Below, one piece after another: positions 1 through 9,129 of a stretch of DNA of 64,000 nt. The first letter of the stretch is position 1; every line of letters starts with the position of its first letter. A program made the translations under genes and the position numbers. This DNA is from Prosthecobacter debontii (lineage in GTDB: Bacteria; Verrucomicrobiota; Verrucomicrobiia; Verrucomicrobiales; Akkermansiaceae), in assembly GCA_945873125.1 (NCBI GenBank), contig CAMCBV010000004.1, forward strand, positions 38,001-102,000, given 5' to 3'. The notes under the pieces are model-generated. The model was not told the origin of the DNA, did not search any database, and was given only the letters and a program-made list of their open reading frames with translations.

Positions 1-2
1 CT

Positions 3-314
3 GCGAAAGACGAAACCATCCGCGTTTATCTCGGCAACTCATTTGACCTCGTCGGTGAGCGCCGCCGCACCGGTTATAAAGCCGATAGTTCTAATAAATG
101 GCTGGACGAAACGTTCGAAATCAAACTCCGCAACCACAAGAAGGAAGCCGTTGAGATCCGCGTGGTTGAGCATCTTTCGCGTTTTGATAACTGGGAGATC
201 AAGGAAAAGTCCAACGACTTCCGCAGTCTCGACAGCCACACGATCGAATTTCCTGTCACTCTCAAGCCTGATGAGGAGAAAATTGTGACCTACAAGGTTC
301 ATTATACCTGGTAG
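3..314 (+). CDS. C-terminal end of a DUF4139-like protein (5' truncated by window edge)
   Basis: Open frame from base 3 reads ...DETIRVYLGNSFDLVGERRRTGYKADSSNKWLDETFEIKLRNHKKEAVEIRVVEHLSRFDNWEI...KPDEEKIVTYKVHYTW*, typical of the DUF4139 C-terminus. Confidence 0.75.
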   Translation, partial: AKDETIRVYLGNSFDLVGERRRTGYKADSSNKWLDETFEIKLRNHKKEAVEIRVVEHLSRFDNWEIKEKSNDFRSLDSHTIEFPVTLKPDEEKIVTYKVHYTW

Positions 315-393
315 ACCGTTGGATCGATTTTTTAGAGAGATTACTTAGAGGGCTGGTTTTGTGCGTTTCAATTCGCGTGTCATCTTTCCAAGT

Positions 394-468
394 ATGCCCA
401 TGCATCAAATACTGGAGGACGAGAACATCCTCCTCATCGAGCCGATGGAATCATTTTCGCGAATATGA
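394..468 (+). pseudogene. Possible decayed N-terminal fragment of a SpoIIAA/STAS-like protein
   Basis: Short ORF MPMHQILEDENILLIEPMESFSRI*; in another frame ...YDFDA* follows, suggesting a frameshifted remnant. Confidence 0.2.
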
Positions 469-519
469 CTTTGACGCGTAACTCGGGACATATGACCCCT
501 TAGGTGAGGCTTCCATTGC

Positions 520-1983
520 TTACGCGAGGGCTTCTTCAAAAGCCGCGATGAGGGTTTCCACCGGTTCCGTTCCGACTGAGACGCGTAGCAAATTCGATGG
601 AACCCCGCAGTCTTCACACCAGTCGAGTTCGTCGTAGTGTGCAAGGAGGGTATAGGGACAAACGAGAGTGAAAGGAGTTCCGAAAGATGGACCCTTGCAG
701 AGTTTCAGGCTATCGTAAACTTTCGGAGCTTTTTTTGGATTTGCCAGGGTGATGGAGAGCAATCCGCCATAGCCGCCTTGCTTGCGTTTGATCGAATCGA
801 AATTCGCGGTATGGATCAGGGATGGGTGCCAGACTGAGGCGATGGCGGGATGATTTTTGAGGAACTCGACAAGTTTCAGAGCATGCTCATTAATCAGTTC
901 ATTGCGTTTGGCGTAGCCTTTGAGATTCGAGAGCAGCACCTCGGCATCCGCGATGTAGAGCGGTGCGCACTCCGCAGCATCGGCGGAAATGGAATCACGT
1001 AGTTCCGCAATCAAATCCGAATCTGGGCGCAGGGTAAGGGCTCCTGCCATGACATCGCCAGCTCCGGAAACCCATTTCGTGAGAGAAGAAGTCAGGATGT
1101 CACAGTAAGGCAAGACATCGACATTGAGAGGTCCGGTGGCTGAGTCGTCAAGGACGAGAGGGGTCTTGGAAAACGCGCATGCTTCCGAGACGCGCTTTAG
1201 ATCGATGGTGCGCAGCAGCGGATTGGAAGGGATTTCCGTAAAGACCCCGGCAAATTCGCCGCCGCGAATGCGTTGGATCGCTTCATCGAAGGATTCGCCA
1301 GAAGCATCGTTGAGATAAACCACGCCATTGCCAAATCGCTCTTGGATTTTGAGGGAATCGACGTAAGGAAACTCAATTTGCAGAGTTTTTTTTCCTTCTC
1401 GGACACCGGGTAAAGAGCGCAGGGCGGCAAGTGCGGCGGATATGCCGCTGGAGAAAATGAACGTGTCCTCAGCTTGTCCACCGTTGAAATTGGCGATGGC
1501 ACGGGAGAGGAGATGAGATTTAGAGCCTTCGCGGATTTCTCCGTCAAGAAAGTCCTGAGCTTGTCGGGATGAGATGCCTTCGCCGGAAAAGCGCCAGTAG
1601 AGATCGGAAAGTTTTTTGACTTTTTCAGGGAAGATCAGGGCATGCAGGCCGTGAAAAGAAGCGCTGCGGATGGCCGTTTCGGCCTGGCGTTCCAGCCAAC
1701 GATGCGCGCGTTGGGCGGAAATTTTTGTAGGTAGCACCAACACATCTTCGCCTTCGGAGGTGAGTTCGGCGCGCGCGTTATCGAAGATACGCTCGACGGA
1801 TGGGTGTTTGAAAAAACGTGGATATCCCGTGCGGAGCCGACGGATTATTTTTTCACGACCCTCCTCATAGCCGACGACTGCATCCCAGGTAGGGAGACAG
1901 ACAGAACAAGCATGGGTGGAATCCGGTAAAGGCATACCGAGATCTTCCTCTTGCCAGGCGGGGGCTGCTAACAAATCGCGCAC
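520..1983 (-). CDS. Cys/Met metabolism PLP-dependent enzyme, cystathionine gamma-synthase-like with fungal-type N-terminal extension
   Basis: 487 aa; PLP-Lys region DILTSSLTKWVSGAGDVMAGALTL; N-terminus PLPDSTHACSVCLPTWDAVVGYEEGREKIIRRLRTGYPRFFKH. Confidence 0.85.
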   Translation of the reverse strand: MRDLLAAPAWQEEDLGMPLPDSTHACSVCLPTWDAVVGYEEGREKIIRRLRTGYPRFFKHPSVERIFDNARAELTSEGEDVLVLPTKISAQRAHRWLERQAETAIRSASFHGLHALIFPEKVKKLSDLYWRFSGEGISSRQAQDFLDGEIREGSKSHLLSRAIANFNGGQAEDTFIFSSGISAALAALRSLPGVREGKKTLQIEFPYVDSLKIQERFGNGVVYLNDASGESFDEAIQRIRGGEFAGVFTEIPSNPLLRTIDLKRVSEACAFSKTPLVLDDSATGPLNVDVLPYCDILTSSLTKWVSGAGDVMAGALTLRPDSDLIAELRDSISADAAECAPLYIADAEVLLSNLKGYAKRNELINEHALKLVEFLKNHPAIASVWHPSLIHTANFDSIKRKQGGYGGLLSITLANPKKAPKVYDSLKLCKGPSFGTPFTLVCPYTLLAHYDELDWCEDCGVPSNLLRVSVGTEPVETLIAAFEEALA

Positions 1984-2164
1984 CGGTGCTAGATGGCTTC
2001 TTGGGTTCGAATGGGCAAGCCTGTTTTAACGGTTTTTGACGTGGATGATGGCCCGACTGGCATATTTTCGGTTCCACGCACCAAGAGACCGCTTTGTCCT
2101 TGCTTCAGGGGCTTGAGTGGTGAGAATCCGCGCCCCGACCCGCGGAGCACGGTTGATTCATCAA

Positions 2165-3166
2165 ATGGAAGACAAAGATTTCAGTCAAGTCATCGAAGAT
2201 ATAGGTGCCGTTATCTCGGCGCATCACAGCTTCCTGCTCATGAGCCATGTCAGGCCGGATGGCGATGCGATTGGCTCGCAGATCGCTCTGGGTTTTTCGC
2301 TGATGGCGATGGGTAAAGAAGTTTACCTCGTCAATGAGGACGGGGTTCCTGAAAGTCTGGAGTTTTTGAAAGGCTCTGAAAAAGTGACCCTTCCACCAAA
2401 AGAAGCCATTGAGGTGGATGTGGCAATCGCGCTGGATACCGCAACCAAACCGAGGTTAGGCGACAAGTCGCTTCATGCCGCTTCTAAGGCGAAAGTCTGG
2501 CTCAATATTGACCATCATATTTCCAATCCAGCCTATGGAGATGTGAACTTGATCAATGCAAGAAAGCCAGCAACTGGTCAGATCGTATACGAATTGCTGA
2601 TCGCCTTGGGTTATCCGATTCCGGACGAGACGCGTGATGCGATTTATGTGGCCGTATCCACGGATACGGGATCTTTCCAATACGCTTCGACCACCGCAGA
2701 GACATACGTGCTGGGAGCCGATTTGATTCGACGCGGTTTGAATGTCGGAAAAATCAATGCGGATACCTATGACAACCATCCTTACCGCAGGTTGGAATTG
2801 ATGCGTGCGTTGCTGAATACCCTGCAAATTTCAGAAGACGGCCAACTGGCATACTGGGAGTTATTGGACAAGACGCGTATGGATCTGGACTTGCAACCGG
2901 ATGACAGCGAGGGATTGATTGACATGATCCGCTCGGTGAAAGGTGTCCGTGTCGCTGTCTTTTTCGAAGAACTTCCGGATGGAAAAATCCGGGTGTCGAT
3001 GCGCTCCAAGGATTCCGGAGTCAATGTATGCGATGTAGCGATGACATTCGGTGGTGGGGGGCATGCTTTGGCTGCTGGAATCCGGATGGCAGGACCGCTC
3101 GTCGATGCGAAGCCAAGGGTTTTATCGGCCCTTAGGTCGGCATTGGCTTCGCAAAACAATTTTTAA
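2165..3166 (+). CDS. nrnA: DHH/DHHA1 phosphoesterase (NrnA-like bifunctional oligoribonuclease/pAp phosphatase)
   Basis: SHVRPDGDAIGSQ, NIDHHISNPAYGDVNLI, C-terminal GGGGHALAAG; ATG at 2165 preferred over the upstream start in the ORF track. Confidence 0.88.
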   Translation: MEDKDFSQVIEDIGAVISAHHSFLLMSHVRPDGDAIGSQIALGFSLMAMGKEVYLVNEDGVPESLEFLKGSEKVTLPPKEAIEVDVAIALDTATKPRLGDKSLHAASKAKVWLNIDHHISNPAYGDVNLINARKPATGQIVYELLIALGYPIPDETRDAIYVAVSTDTGSFQYASTTAETYVLGADLIRRGLNVGKINADTYDNHPYRRLELMRALLNTLQISEDGQLAYWELLDKTRMDLDLQPDDSEGLIDMIRSVKGVRVAVFFEELPDGKIRVSMRSKDSGVNVCDVAMTFGGGGHALAAGIRMAGPLVDAKPRVLSALRSALASQNNF

Positions 3167-3172
3167 TTCAAG

Positions 3173-3907
3173 ATGAGAAAACAAGTTGAAGAATATTCCG
3201 GACCAAGTGGGGTGCTGCTGGTCGACAAAGCTCCTGATATGACATCGCATGATGTCGTTGCTATTGCCAGACGTGCTTTGAATACGAAAAAAATTGGTCA
3301 TTGCGGCACGCTTGATCCGATGGCGACAGGCTTGCTCATGCTGGTGATCGGCAAAGCCACGAAAATTCAGGATTTACTGATGAGTGAGGACAAGGTTTAC
3401 GAAGGGACGCTGACATTGGGTCAGCGAACCAGTACCCAGGATAAAGAGGGTGAAGTCTTGGAGACGCGCGAGGTCGGAAATTTATCCGAAGCGGATGTGC
3501 GGGCGGCATTCGATGTCTTCAAGGGTGAATTTGAACAGATGCCTCCGATGGTTTCCGCTATCAAGATGGATGGCGTGCCGCTGTATAAACTGGCTCGCAA
3601 AGGCGTGGAGGTCGAGCGTAAGCTTCGGCCTGTGCGTGTGACAGGTTATGAGATCAAACGGGTTGAACTTCCCGAGGTCGATTTCCGGGTTCATTGTTCG
3701 AAAGGATTTTATGTGCGGACCTATGCGAACGATATCGGTGAAAACCTTGGTTGCGGTGCTCACTTGAGTGCTTTGCGTCGTACACAATCTGGGAAGTTCG
3801 ATTTGGAACGGTCCGTGACCGTTGCTCAACTTAAAGAAGCCAATCCGGAGATATTGCTCAAAGCATTGATCTCCTTGGCAGAAATTTCATTGATGCGAGG
3901 TGCGTGA
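3173..3907 (+). CDS. truB: tRNA pseudouridine(55) synthase
   Basis: GVLLVDKAPDMTSHDVV, KIGHCGTLDPMATGLL, GFYVRTYANDIG. Confidence 0.95.
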   Translation: MRKQVEEYSGPSGVLLVDKAPDMTSHDVVAIARRALNTKKIGHCGTLDPMATGLLMLVIGKATKIQDLLMSEDKVYEGTLTLGQRTSTQDKEGEVLETREVGNLSEADVRAAFDVFKGEFEQMPPMVSAIKMDGVPLYKLARKGVEVERKLRPVRVTGYEIKRVELPEVDFRVHCSKGFYVRTYANDIGENLGCGAHLSALRRTQSGKFDLERSVTVAQLKEANPEILLKALISLAEISLMRGA

Positions 3908-3910
3908 GAA

Positions 3911-4828
3911 ATGATGCTAATCCGTCTCGACAAGCTTGAGGACCTGGTCAGGCAGCAAGGGCCCCTCCACTTGGCGTTGGGCGTGTTCGATGGTGTGCAC
4001 AAAGGTCATCAGGTGGTGATCGATCAGGCAGTACGGGCCGCGCGCGCGAGCGGCGGATTGTCGTTTGTCGTGACTTTTTCGCCTCATCCGATTCAGGTGA
4101 TTGCAGCCAACAAAGCTCCGCTTTGCTTGCTCGCGAGCCTGGAAGAAAAGGCGGCATTGATGCATTCCCACGGGGTGGATGGACTCTTGGTGATTCATTT
4201 TGACCAAGATTTCGCATCGCTGGCGGCTGAGGATTTTGTGCGAAAACTCTGCGAGGCGGATGTGGCTTCAATCTCCGTGGGTGAGGATTGGCGCTTTGGA
4301 AACAAGAGGCTGGGGGATGTGGCTCTTCTCAGGAGGATGGCGGTCGAATTCGGGTTTGAGTTGGTGGCGGTTGCGCCTGTGATCTGGGACGAGGAGCGGA
4401 TTAGTAGTAGCCGGATCCGCCAGGCGATAGGTTCAGGAAATTTCAATGCGGTCGAGGCGATGTTAGGTCGTCCCTATGTAATTTCTGGTAAAGTGGTCGA
4501 AGGCCGTAAGCTCGGCAGGACGCTCGGTTTTCCCACAGCAAACCTGCATTTCACAGAAATGCAGCTGCCCAAAGACGGGGTATGGTTGGTCGAGGTAAAT
4601 GGCCAACAGCGAGGTATCGCCAATCTCGGTATGCAACCGACTGTAAATGGTAGCCAGCGCACCCTTGAGGTGCACATTTTCGATTTTTCCGCGGATCTAT
4701 ACGGACACATGCTAAGGATACGGTTCCTGCATTTCATTAGGGAGGAGCGTAAATTTCCCAGTATCGACGCACTGCGGGAACAGATTTCGGCAGATGTTCA
4801 ATTGGCACGAAAAATAGCCCTTGATTAA
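3911..4828 (+). CDS. ribF: Bifunctional riboflavin kinase/FAD synthetase
   Basis: GVFDGVHKGHQVVI, GRKLGRTLGFPTANL, truB-ribF adjacency. Confidence 0.95.
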   Translation: MMLIRLDKLEDLVRQQGPLHLALGVFDGVHKGHQVVIDQAVRAARASGGLSFVVTFSPHPIQVIAANKAPLCLLASLEEKAALMHSHGVDGLLVIHFDQDFASLAAEDFVRKLCEADVASISVGEDWRFGNKRLGDVALLRRMAVEFGFELVAVAPVIWDEERISSSRIRQAIGSGNFNAVEAMLGRPYVISGKVVEGRKLGRTLGFPTANLHFTEMQLPKDGVWLVEVNGQQRGIANLGMQPTVNGSQRTLEVHIFDFSADLYGHMLRIRFLHFIREERKFPSIDALREQISADVQLARKIALD

Positions 4829-4852
4829 ATACTGTTTATATGAACAGTATTT
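4827..4852. promoter_or_regulatory. LexA/SOS-box-like dyad
   Basis: AAATACTGTT-tatatg-AACAGTATTT, 10-bp perfect arms; contains CTGT-N8-ACAG and TGTTT-N4-GAACA. Confidence 0.5.
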
Positions 4853-4855
4853 GTC

Positions 4856-4990
4856 ATGAGCTCACGCGAATATAGGAGATTGAGATGGAAACTGCTGCGA
4901 ATCGAATGGCGAAGAAAAATTTCCATCTGGATGCGAGATTGGCATAAGGTCGAGCAGCACCAAGAAGAGCAGCTTGAATTCAGACTTTAG
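4856..4990 (+). CDS. Small hypothetical protein (44 aa), candidate SOS-regulated, C-terminal QLEFRL
   Basis: ORF absent from supplied track; MSSREYRRLRWKLLRIEWRRKISIWMRDWHKVEQHQEEQLEFRL*; 3 nt after the dyad; no clear SD (possible leaderless). Confidence 0.4.
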   Translation: MSSREYRRLRWKLLRIEWRRKISIWMRDWHKVEQHQEEQLEFRL

Positions 4991-5096
4991 GACCCCCGTC
5001 AAATCTGTGGTTATGATCCTTGAGTTTTTTTAACAATCTGGGATTTTGCGCTTACCCTTTTAAGCTCGGGTGTTTATAGGTTTAAGAATACTTCGC

Positions 5097-7550
5097 ATGC
5101 GATTTCCTTTCATTGTAGATTTTCCGAGTTGTGGCCTTGTGCTCTCAATTTCTTTCGCGCTTTGTTCGATCGGTTTGACTCAGGAAATCAAACCGAGTTC
5201 ACCCCTTGCAGCGCAAGAGTTACAGAGACGCCGGGTGGCAGTCGAAGAGGGACAAATGTTGTTGCTAAAGGGTGACGAGGCCTATTTGGCGGGTCATTTC
5301 AAAGATGCGGTTGATGCTTATGCTGGAGCGACATCAGCCCTGCCTGATTCACCTGCAACCCTCGAACTCAGAAACTCGGCACTGGAGAGATACGCCCAGG
5401 CCTCGGTTGAACATGCCAAGTCATTGGCAAGGAAAGGCAGAATTGAAGAGGCTAAGGCAGCGATTGATGTGGTTTTGGCCAAAGACGTCACTCCCAATCA
5501 TCCAGCGGCCATCGCGGCACGCAACGCCCTTGACGATCCGATTCGAACCAACCCTGCACTCACTGCTGAGCATGCCAAAAATGTGGATCAGGTCAGAAGA
5601 CTGCTTTACATGGCAGATGGCGCCTATGATCTCGGAAAATTTGATGAGGCAAAACAACATTACAACGAAATTTTAAAAATCGATCCTCACAATCATGCTG
5701 CGACTCGGGGATTGGAGCGGGTGGCGAGTGAAAAAACGAACTATTTCCAATCGGCATACAAACAAACCCGTGCTGAGGCTTTGATGGAGTTGGCAGCCAC
5801 TTGGGAATTGCCCTCGGAAACCAGCCTAGTGGTTCCTCCCGCACCCGTAGTAGCTAAGGATACCCAGCAAAGTTCTTACATTCCCCTGGGTAACAAGCTC
5901 AGTCGCATCATCATTCCGAAATTCATTGTTGAAAATGTGACCTTGTTGGAAGCCGTGGATGTATTGAGGGCCAGAACCATGGAGAACGATGTTTTCGAAT
6001 TGGTTCAAGATCTCAAAGGAATCAATATTACGGTGAATCTTGGTGATCCGATGGCTTCTCCGGCCAAACAAATATTGGAAAAGCGATTCGATCTGAAACT
6101 TGCAAATGTTCCGGTTGAATCCATCCTCAAATATATCACAAGCATGACGCAGACCGGTTTTCGGTATGATGATCATGCGGTTACAATCCATCATCGGGGA
6201 GCTGCCGGAGGCGGTTTGATATCCCGTACTTATCGAGTTCCTCCCGATTTTATGGGTAACCTTTCTGCTGGTGCGACAAACAAAACAAAGGATGAAGATA
6301 TTTTCAATGCCAAGCCAGAGGTCAATGGAATGATGGCCCAACGAATGGGGGCTCAGGAAGCTTTAGCTCAACAAGGTGTTTCGTTTGCCGACGGTGCTTC
6401 AGCAACCTACAATCCTTCCAGCAATACCTTGTTGGTCATCAACACGGCAAACAATCACGACATTATTCAACAGATCATTGACACGATCGTGAGCACAGAA
6501 CCGGTCATTGTGTCTGTAAAAGTCACGATGGTGAAAGTTGAAAAGAGCATATTGGAAGAACTCGGGTTTGATTGGATGCTCAATGATTTCGGACTGGGCG
6601 GTGGAAGTGGGCCGGCTCCGAACCGTGGATACCTATCTGGAGGAACCGTGGGCAGCGGAACCATCATCGACGATTTCCCCATTGTGCCGGGCAATCCGAC
6701 CCCACGTAATCCGCTCACCGCCGGTAACCGCAGTGGAGACGCCGCATTTGCAAGGTATGATTTGGATCAGCTTCTGGGTGCAGGGGCGAGCCGTACGGTT
6801 GAGCAATTTGACCGGGGTCCTGGAATTATTGGAGTCAATGGCGTGGTAAACGATACGACTATCGCCATGTTGATGCGGGGATTAGATCAGAAAAAAGCAG
6901 CGGACATTCTCGCCACGCCCTCGGTTACCACTCGCAGCGGTCAAGCAGCCTCCATCACGATGGTCAAGGAGTTCATGTATGCGACAGAATATGACCCGCC
7001 GGAATTGCCTCAAAGTATCGGCACTTTTAACAATCCCGTCTTTGACGATCAGGGTAACCAAATTGGTGTGGATTCGGTTACGGTGACACCCCCGATTATT
7101 CCAGCGTTTCCCAGCTCATTCGAAACTCGTGACATAGGAGTTTTTCTTGAGGTTCTGCCGACAGCTGATGCAAACCGTCAATACATCGATGTGGCGTTAA
7201 AACCGGTCATGACCGATTTCGATGGTTTTGTGAATTACGGCACACCGGTCAATTTTGTTGCCAACGGCACGACCACCGTCCTTGCGGAAAATCCGATTTT
7301 AATGCCGGTATTCAGTGTGAAAAAAGTGGATACCAGTATGGTTATTGCGGACGGAGCGACGGTTGTGGTTGGTGGTTTACTTAAAGAATCTCTCACAACG
7401 GTTCATGACAAAACTCCAATCCTTGGCAATCTTCCGATGGTGGGTAGGCTTTTTCAAAACAATGGTACGAAACACATTTCTACAGCGATATTGTTTTTCG
7501 TGAATGTCGAATTGGTTGATCCAACTGGCAGACCGTATCGCAAGCGCTGA
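5097..7550 (+). CDS. Secretin (type IV pilus/type II-like outer membrane secretin, Amuc_1098-like) with TPR-like N-terminus
   Basis: VSVKVTMVKVEKSILEELGFDW, GGLLKESLTTVHDKTPILGNLPMVGRLFQ, ILFFVNVELVDPTGR; N-terminal repeat region EAKQHYNEILKIDPHNHAA. Confidence 0.85.
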   Translation: MRFPFIVDFPSCGLVLSISFALCSIGLTQEIKPSSPLAAQELQRRRVAVEEGQMLLLKGDEAYLAGHFKDAVDAYAGATSALPDSPATLELRNSALERYAQASVEHAKSLARKGRIEEAKAAIDVVLAKDVTPNHPAAIAARNALDDPIRTNPALTAEHAKNVDQVRRLLYMADGAYDLGKFDEAKQHYNEILKIDPHNHAATRGLERVASEKTNYFQSAYKQTRAEALMELAATWELPSETSLVVPPAPVVAKDTQQSSYIPLGNKLSRIIIPKFIVENVTLLEAVDVLRARTMENDVFELVQDLKGINITVNLGDPMASPAKQILEKRFDLKLANVPVESILKYITSMTQTGFRYDDHAVTIHHRGAAGGGLISRTYRVPPDFMGNLSAGATNKTKDEDIFNAKPEVNGMMAQRMGAQEALAQQGVSFADGASATYNPSSNTLLVINTANNHDIIQQIIDTIVSTEPVIVSVKVTMVKVEKSILEELGFDWMLNDFGLGGGSGPAPNRGYLSGGTVGSGTIIDDFPIVPGNPTPRNPLTAGNRSGDAAFARYDLDQLLGAGASRTVEQFDRGPGIIGVNGVVNDTTIAMLMRGLDQKKAADILATPSVTTRSGQAASITMVKEFMYATEYDPPELPQSIGTFNNPVFDDQGNQIGVDSVTVTPPIIPAFPSSFETRDIGVFLEVLPTADANRQYIDVALKPVMTDFDGFVNYGTPVNFVANGTTTVLAENPILMPVFSVKKVDTSMVIADGATVVVGGLLKESLTTVHDKTPILGNLPMVGRLFQNNGTKHISTAILFFVNVELVDPTGRPYRKR

Positions 7551-7563
7551 TTTCAAATTGTTT

Positions 7564-9129
7564 ATGCCAGATCCCAATATCGATCCTGAGAATTATTCCA
7601 TTGATGAAATGTTAGACCGGTTGAAAAGCCGCAATGACAGGGTATCTCAGGATGATGGTGAGTTGGTGACGAGATCAGATGGAACGACGGCTGTAAAGGT
7701 AAGGAAACGTAAACGCCGTACAGACCAAACCAAGGATAAGTTAAAGGCGCATAATCAACGTATCCAGTTGGTTCAAATTGCGGGTTTCATGATTTTCTTG
7801 GTCGCATTGCTCTTCATAGGGGGAGGTTTGATTCTTTATTCAAACAGTTCCGTTTTTTATGATGATTTCATCACCAAGATTGAATGCGCAACAGGGAGCA
7901 AAGCGAAAATCCAGCAATTCAGAATGAATCCGGTGACCGCATCTTCTGCGCGCCTGGAAATGAATTGGCCAAAAGAGCATGCGTTAGAACGACTGGAGGC
8001 AAATGATTTAATGGCGAAGATCGCTCCTATCAGCTTTTTTGGAAGAATCTTTCAGGGTCAGGAGGCGGTTGCGGCCAAGGGCAATCTGTTTTTGAAGGCG
8101 CCGCAATTTCAAGAGCCCTTATCCGGCAAAACAGCAAGCAAGGAAGTATCCAAGATCAAATTCGGCCGCTACTCGGTGAATAGCTTGAATGTCTTTTTTT
8201 CTGATCAACAGCCATGGACTCGGATGATTGAAAACGTCGAGGCTTCATATCTGCCGGTGAAAACCAGCAAGGGTGACGAGATCCGTTTGAACCAAGGACT
8301 TTTGAAAATGAAGGGTTGGCCATCATTGCAGCTTGATCGGGCATACATCCAAGTCAGAGATCAGGAGTTTGATATCAAGAGCATGCGATTCCAGATGCCT
8401 TCCAAGTCGAATCAGAAAATTCATGAAGGTGGTTCGATCAATCTGTCAGGCATCATAAAACCATCGGGTGAAAATGTGACCCATCAGCTCTCTGTGGGTG
8501 TGGACTCATTTCAGATCTCAGCTCTGCTTGGGAATGGCTTGGGTCGTTTTTTTGAAGGTAAAGTCATTACAAATCCTGATGAGACTTCCAACTCACTCCA
8601 ATTCACCCCCGGTTCCGGACAAGATGCCTTACTGAGACTGAATATGTCGAACGCTCTTGATTCGCGTATCGGGCTTTCTCAATTCGAGTTTTTGGGACAA
8701 CTCGCCATTGCGTTGGATGATCGCTGGTATGAATTTCCGTTCTTTGATGATGAAGTGAAGTTGCTCATGAAGAGGAGTGGTGACATGATCCAGCTCGAGG
8801 AAATTGATTTGTTGCAACGCACCAGAATGGTCGTGCGTGGCTCCCTTTCGGTCAAGGATGAGACTGGAACTATTTCAGGAACGCTCAAAATCGGTATTCC
8901 CCAAATCATTATCACCGCATCTAAAAACCGTCGCCTTGATGCGTTGTTCGGACCCGTTACCGAGGCTTATCGCTGGATTCAACTGGAAGTGGGAGGAACT
9001 GGGGTGGCACCCGTTGACAATTTCAAGGAGCTGTATCAAGCCGTCAAGCTCAGCAGTATTCCGGAAGTTAAAACCGATCCAGCGGCAAATGGCGTCGATT
9101 CTTTTGATCGTTTGATCGAAGTCAAATAA
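7564..9129 (+). CDS. Hypothetical single-TM protein, AsmA/translocated-type domain architecture
   Basis: TM IAGFMIFLVALLFIGGGLILY then long beta-rich region; follows the secretin by 13 nt. Confidence 0.6.
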   Translation: MPDPNIDPENYSIDEMLDRLKSRNDRVSQDDGELVTRSDGTTAVKVRKRKRRTDQTKDKLKAHNQRIQLVQIAGFMIFLVALLFIGGGLILYSNSSVFYDDFITKIECATGSKAKIQQFRMNPVTASSARLEMNWPKEHALERLEANDLMAKIAPISFFGRIFQGQEAVAAKGNLFLKAPQFQEPLSGKTASKEVSKIKFGRYSVNSLNVFFSDQQPWTRMIENVEASYLPVKTSKGDEIRLNQGLLKMKGWPSLQLDRAYIQVRDQEFDIKSMRFQMPSKSNQKIHEGGSINLSGIIKPSGENVTHQLSVGVDSFQISALLGNGLGRFFEGKVITNPDETSNSLQFTPGSGQDALLRLNMSNALDSRIGLSQFEFLGQLAIALDDRWYEFPFFDDEVKLLMKRSGDMIQLEEIDLLQRTRMVVRGSLSVKDETGTISGTLKIGIPQIIITASKNRRLDALFGPVTEAYRWIQLEVGGTGVAPVDNFKELYQAVKLSSIPEVKTDPAANGVDSFDRLIEVK

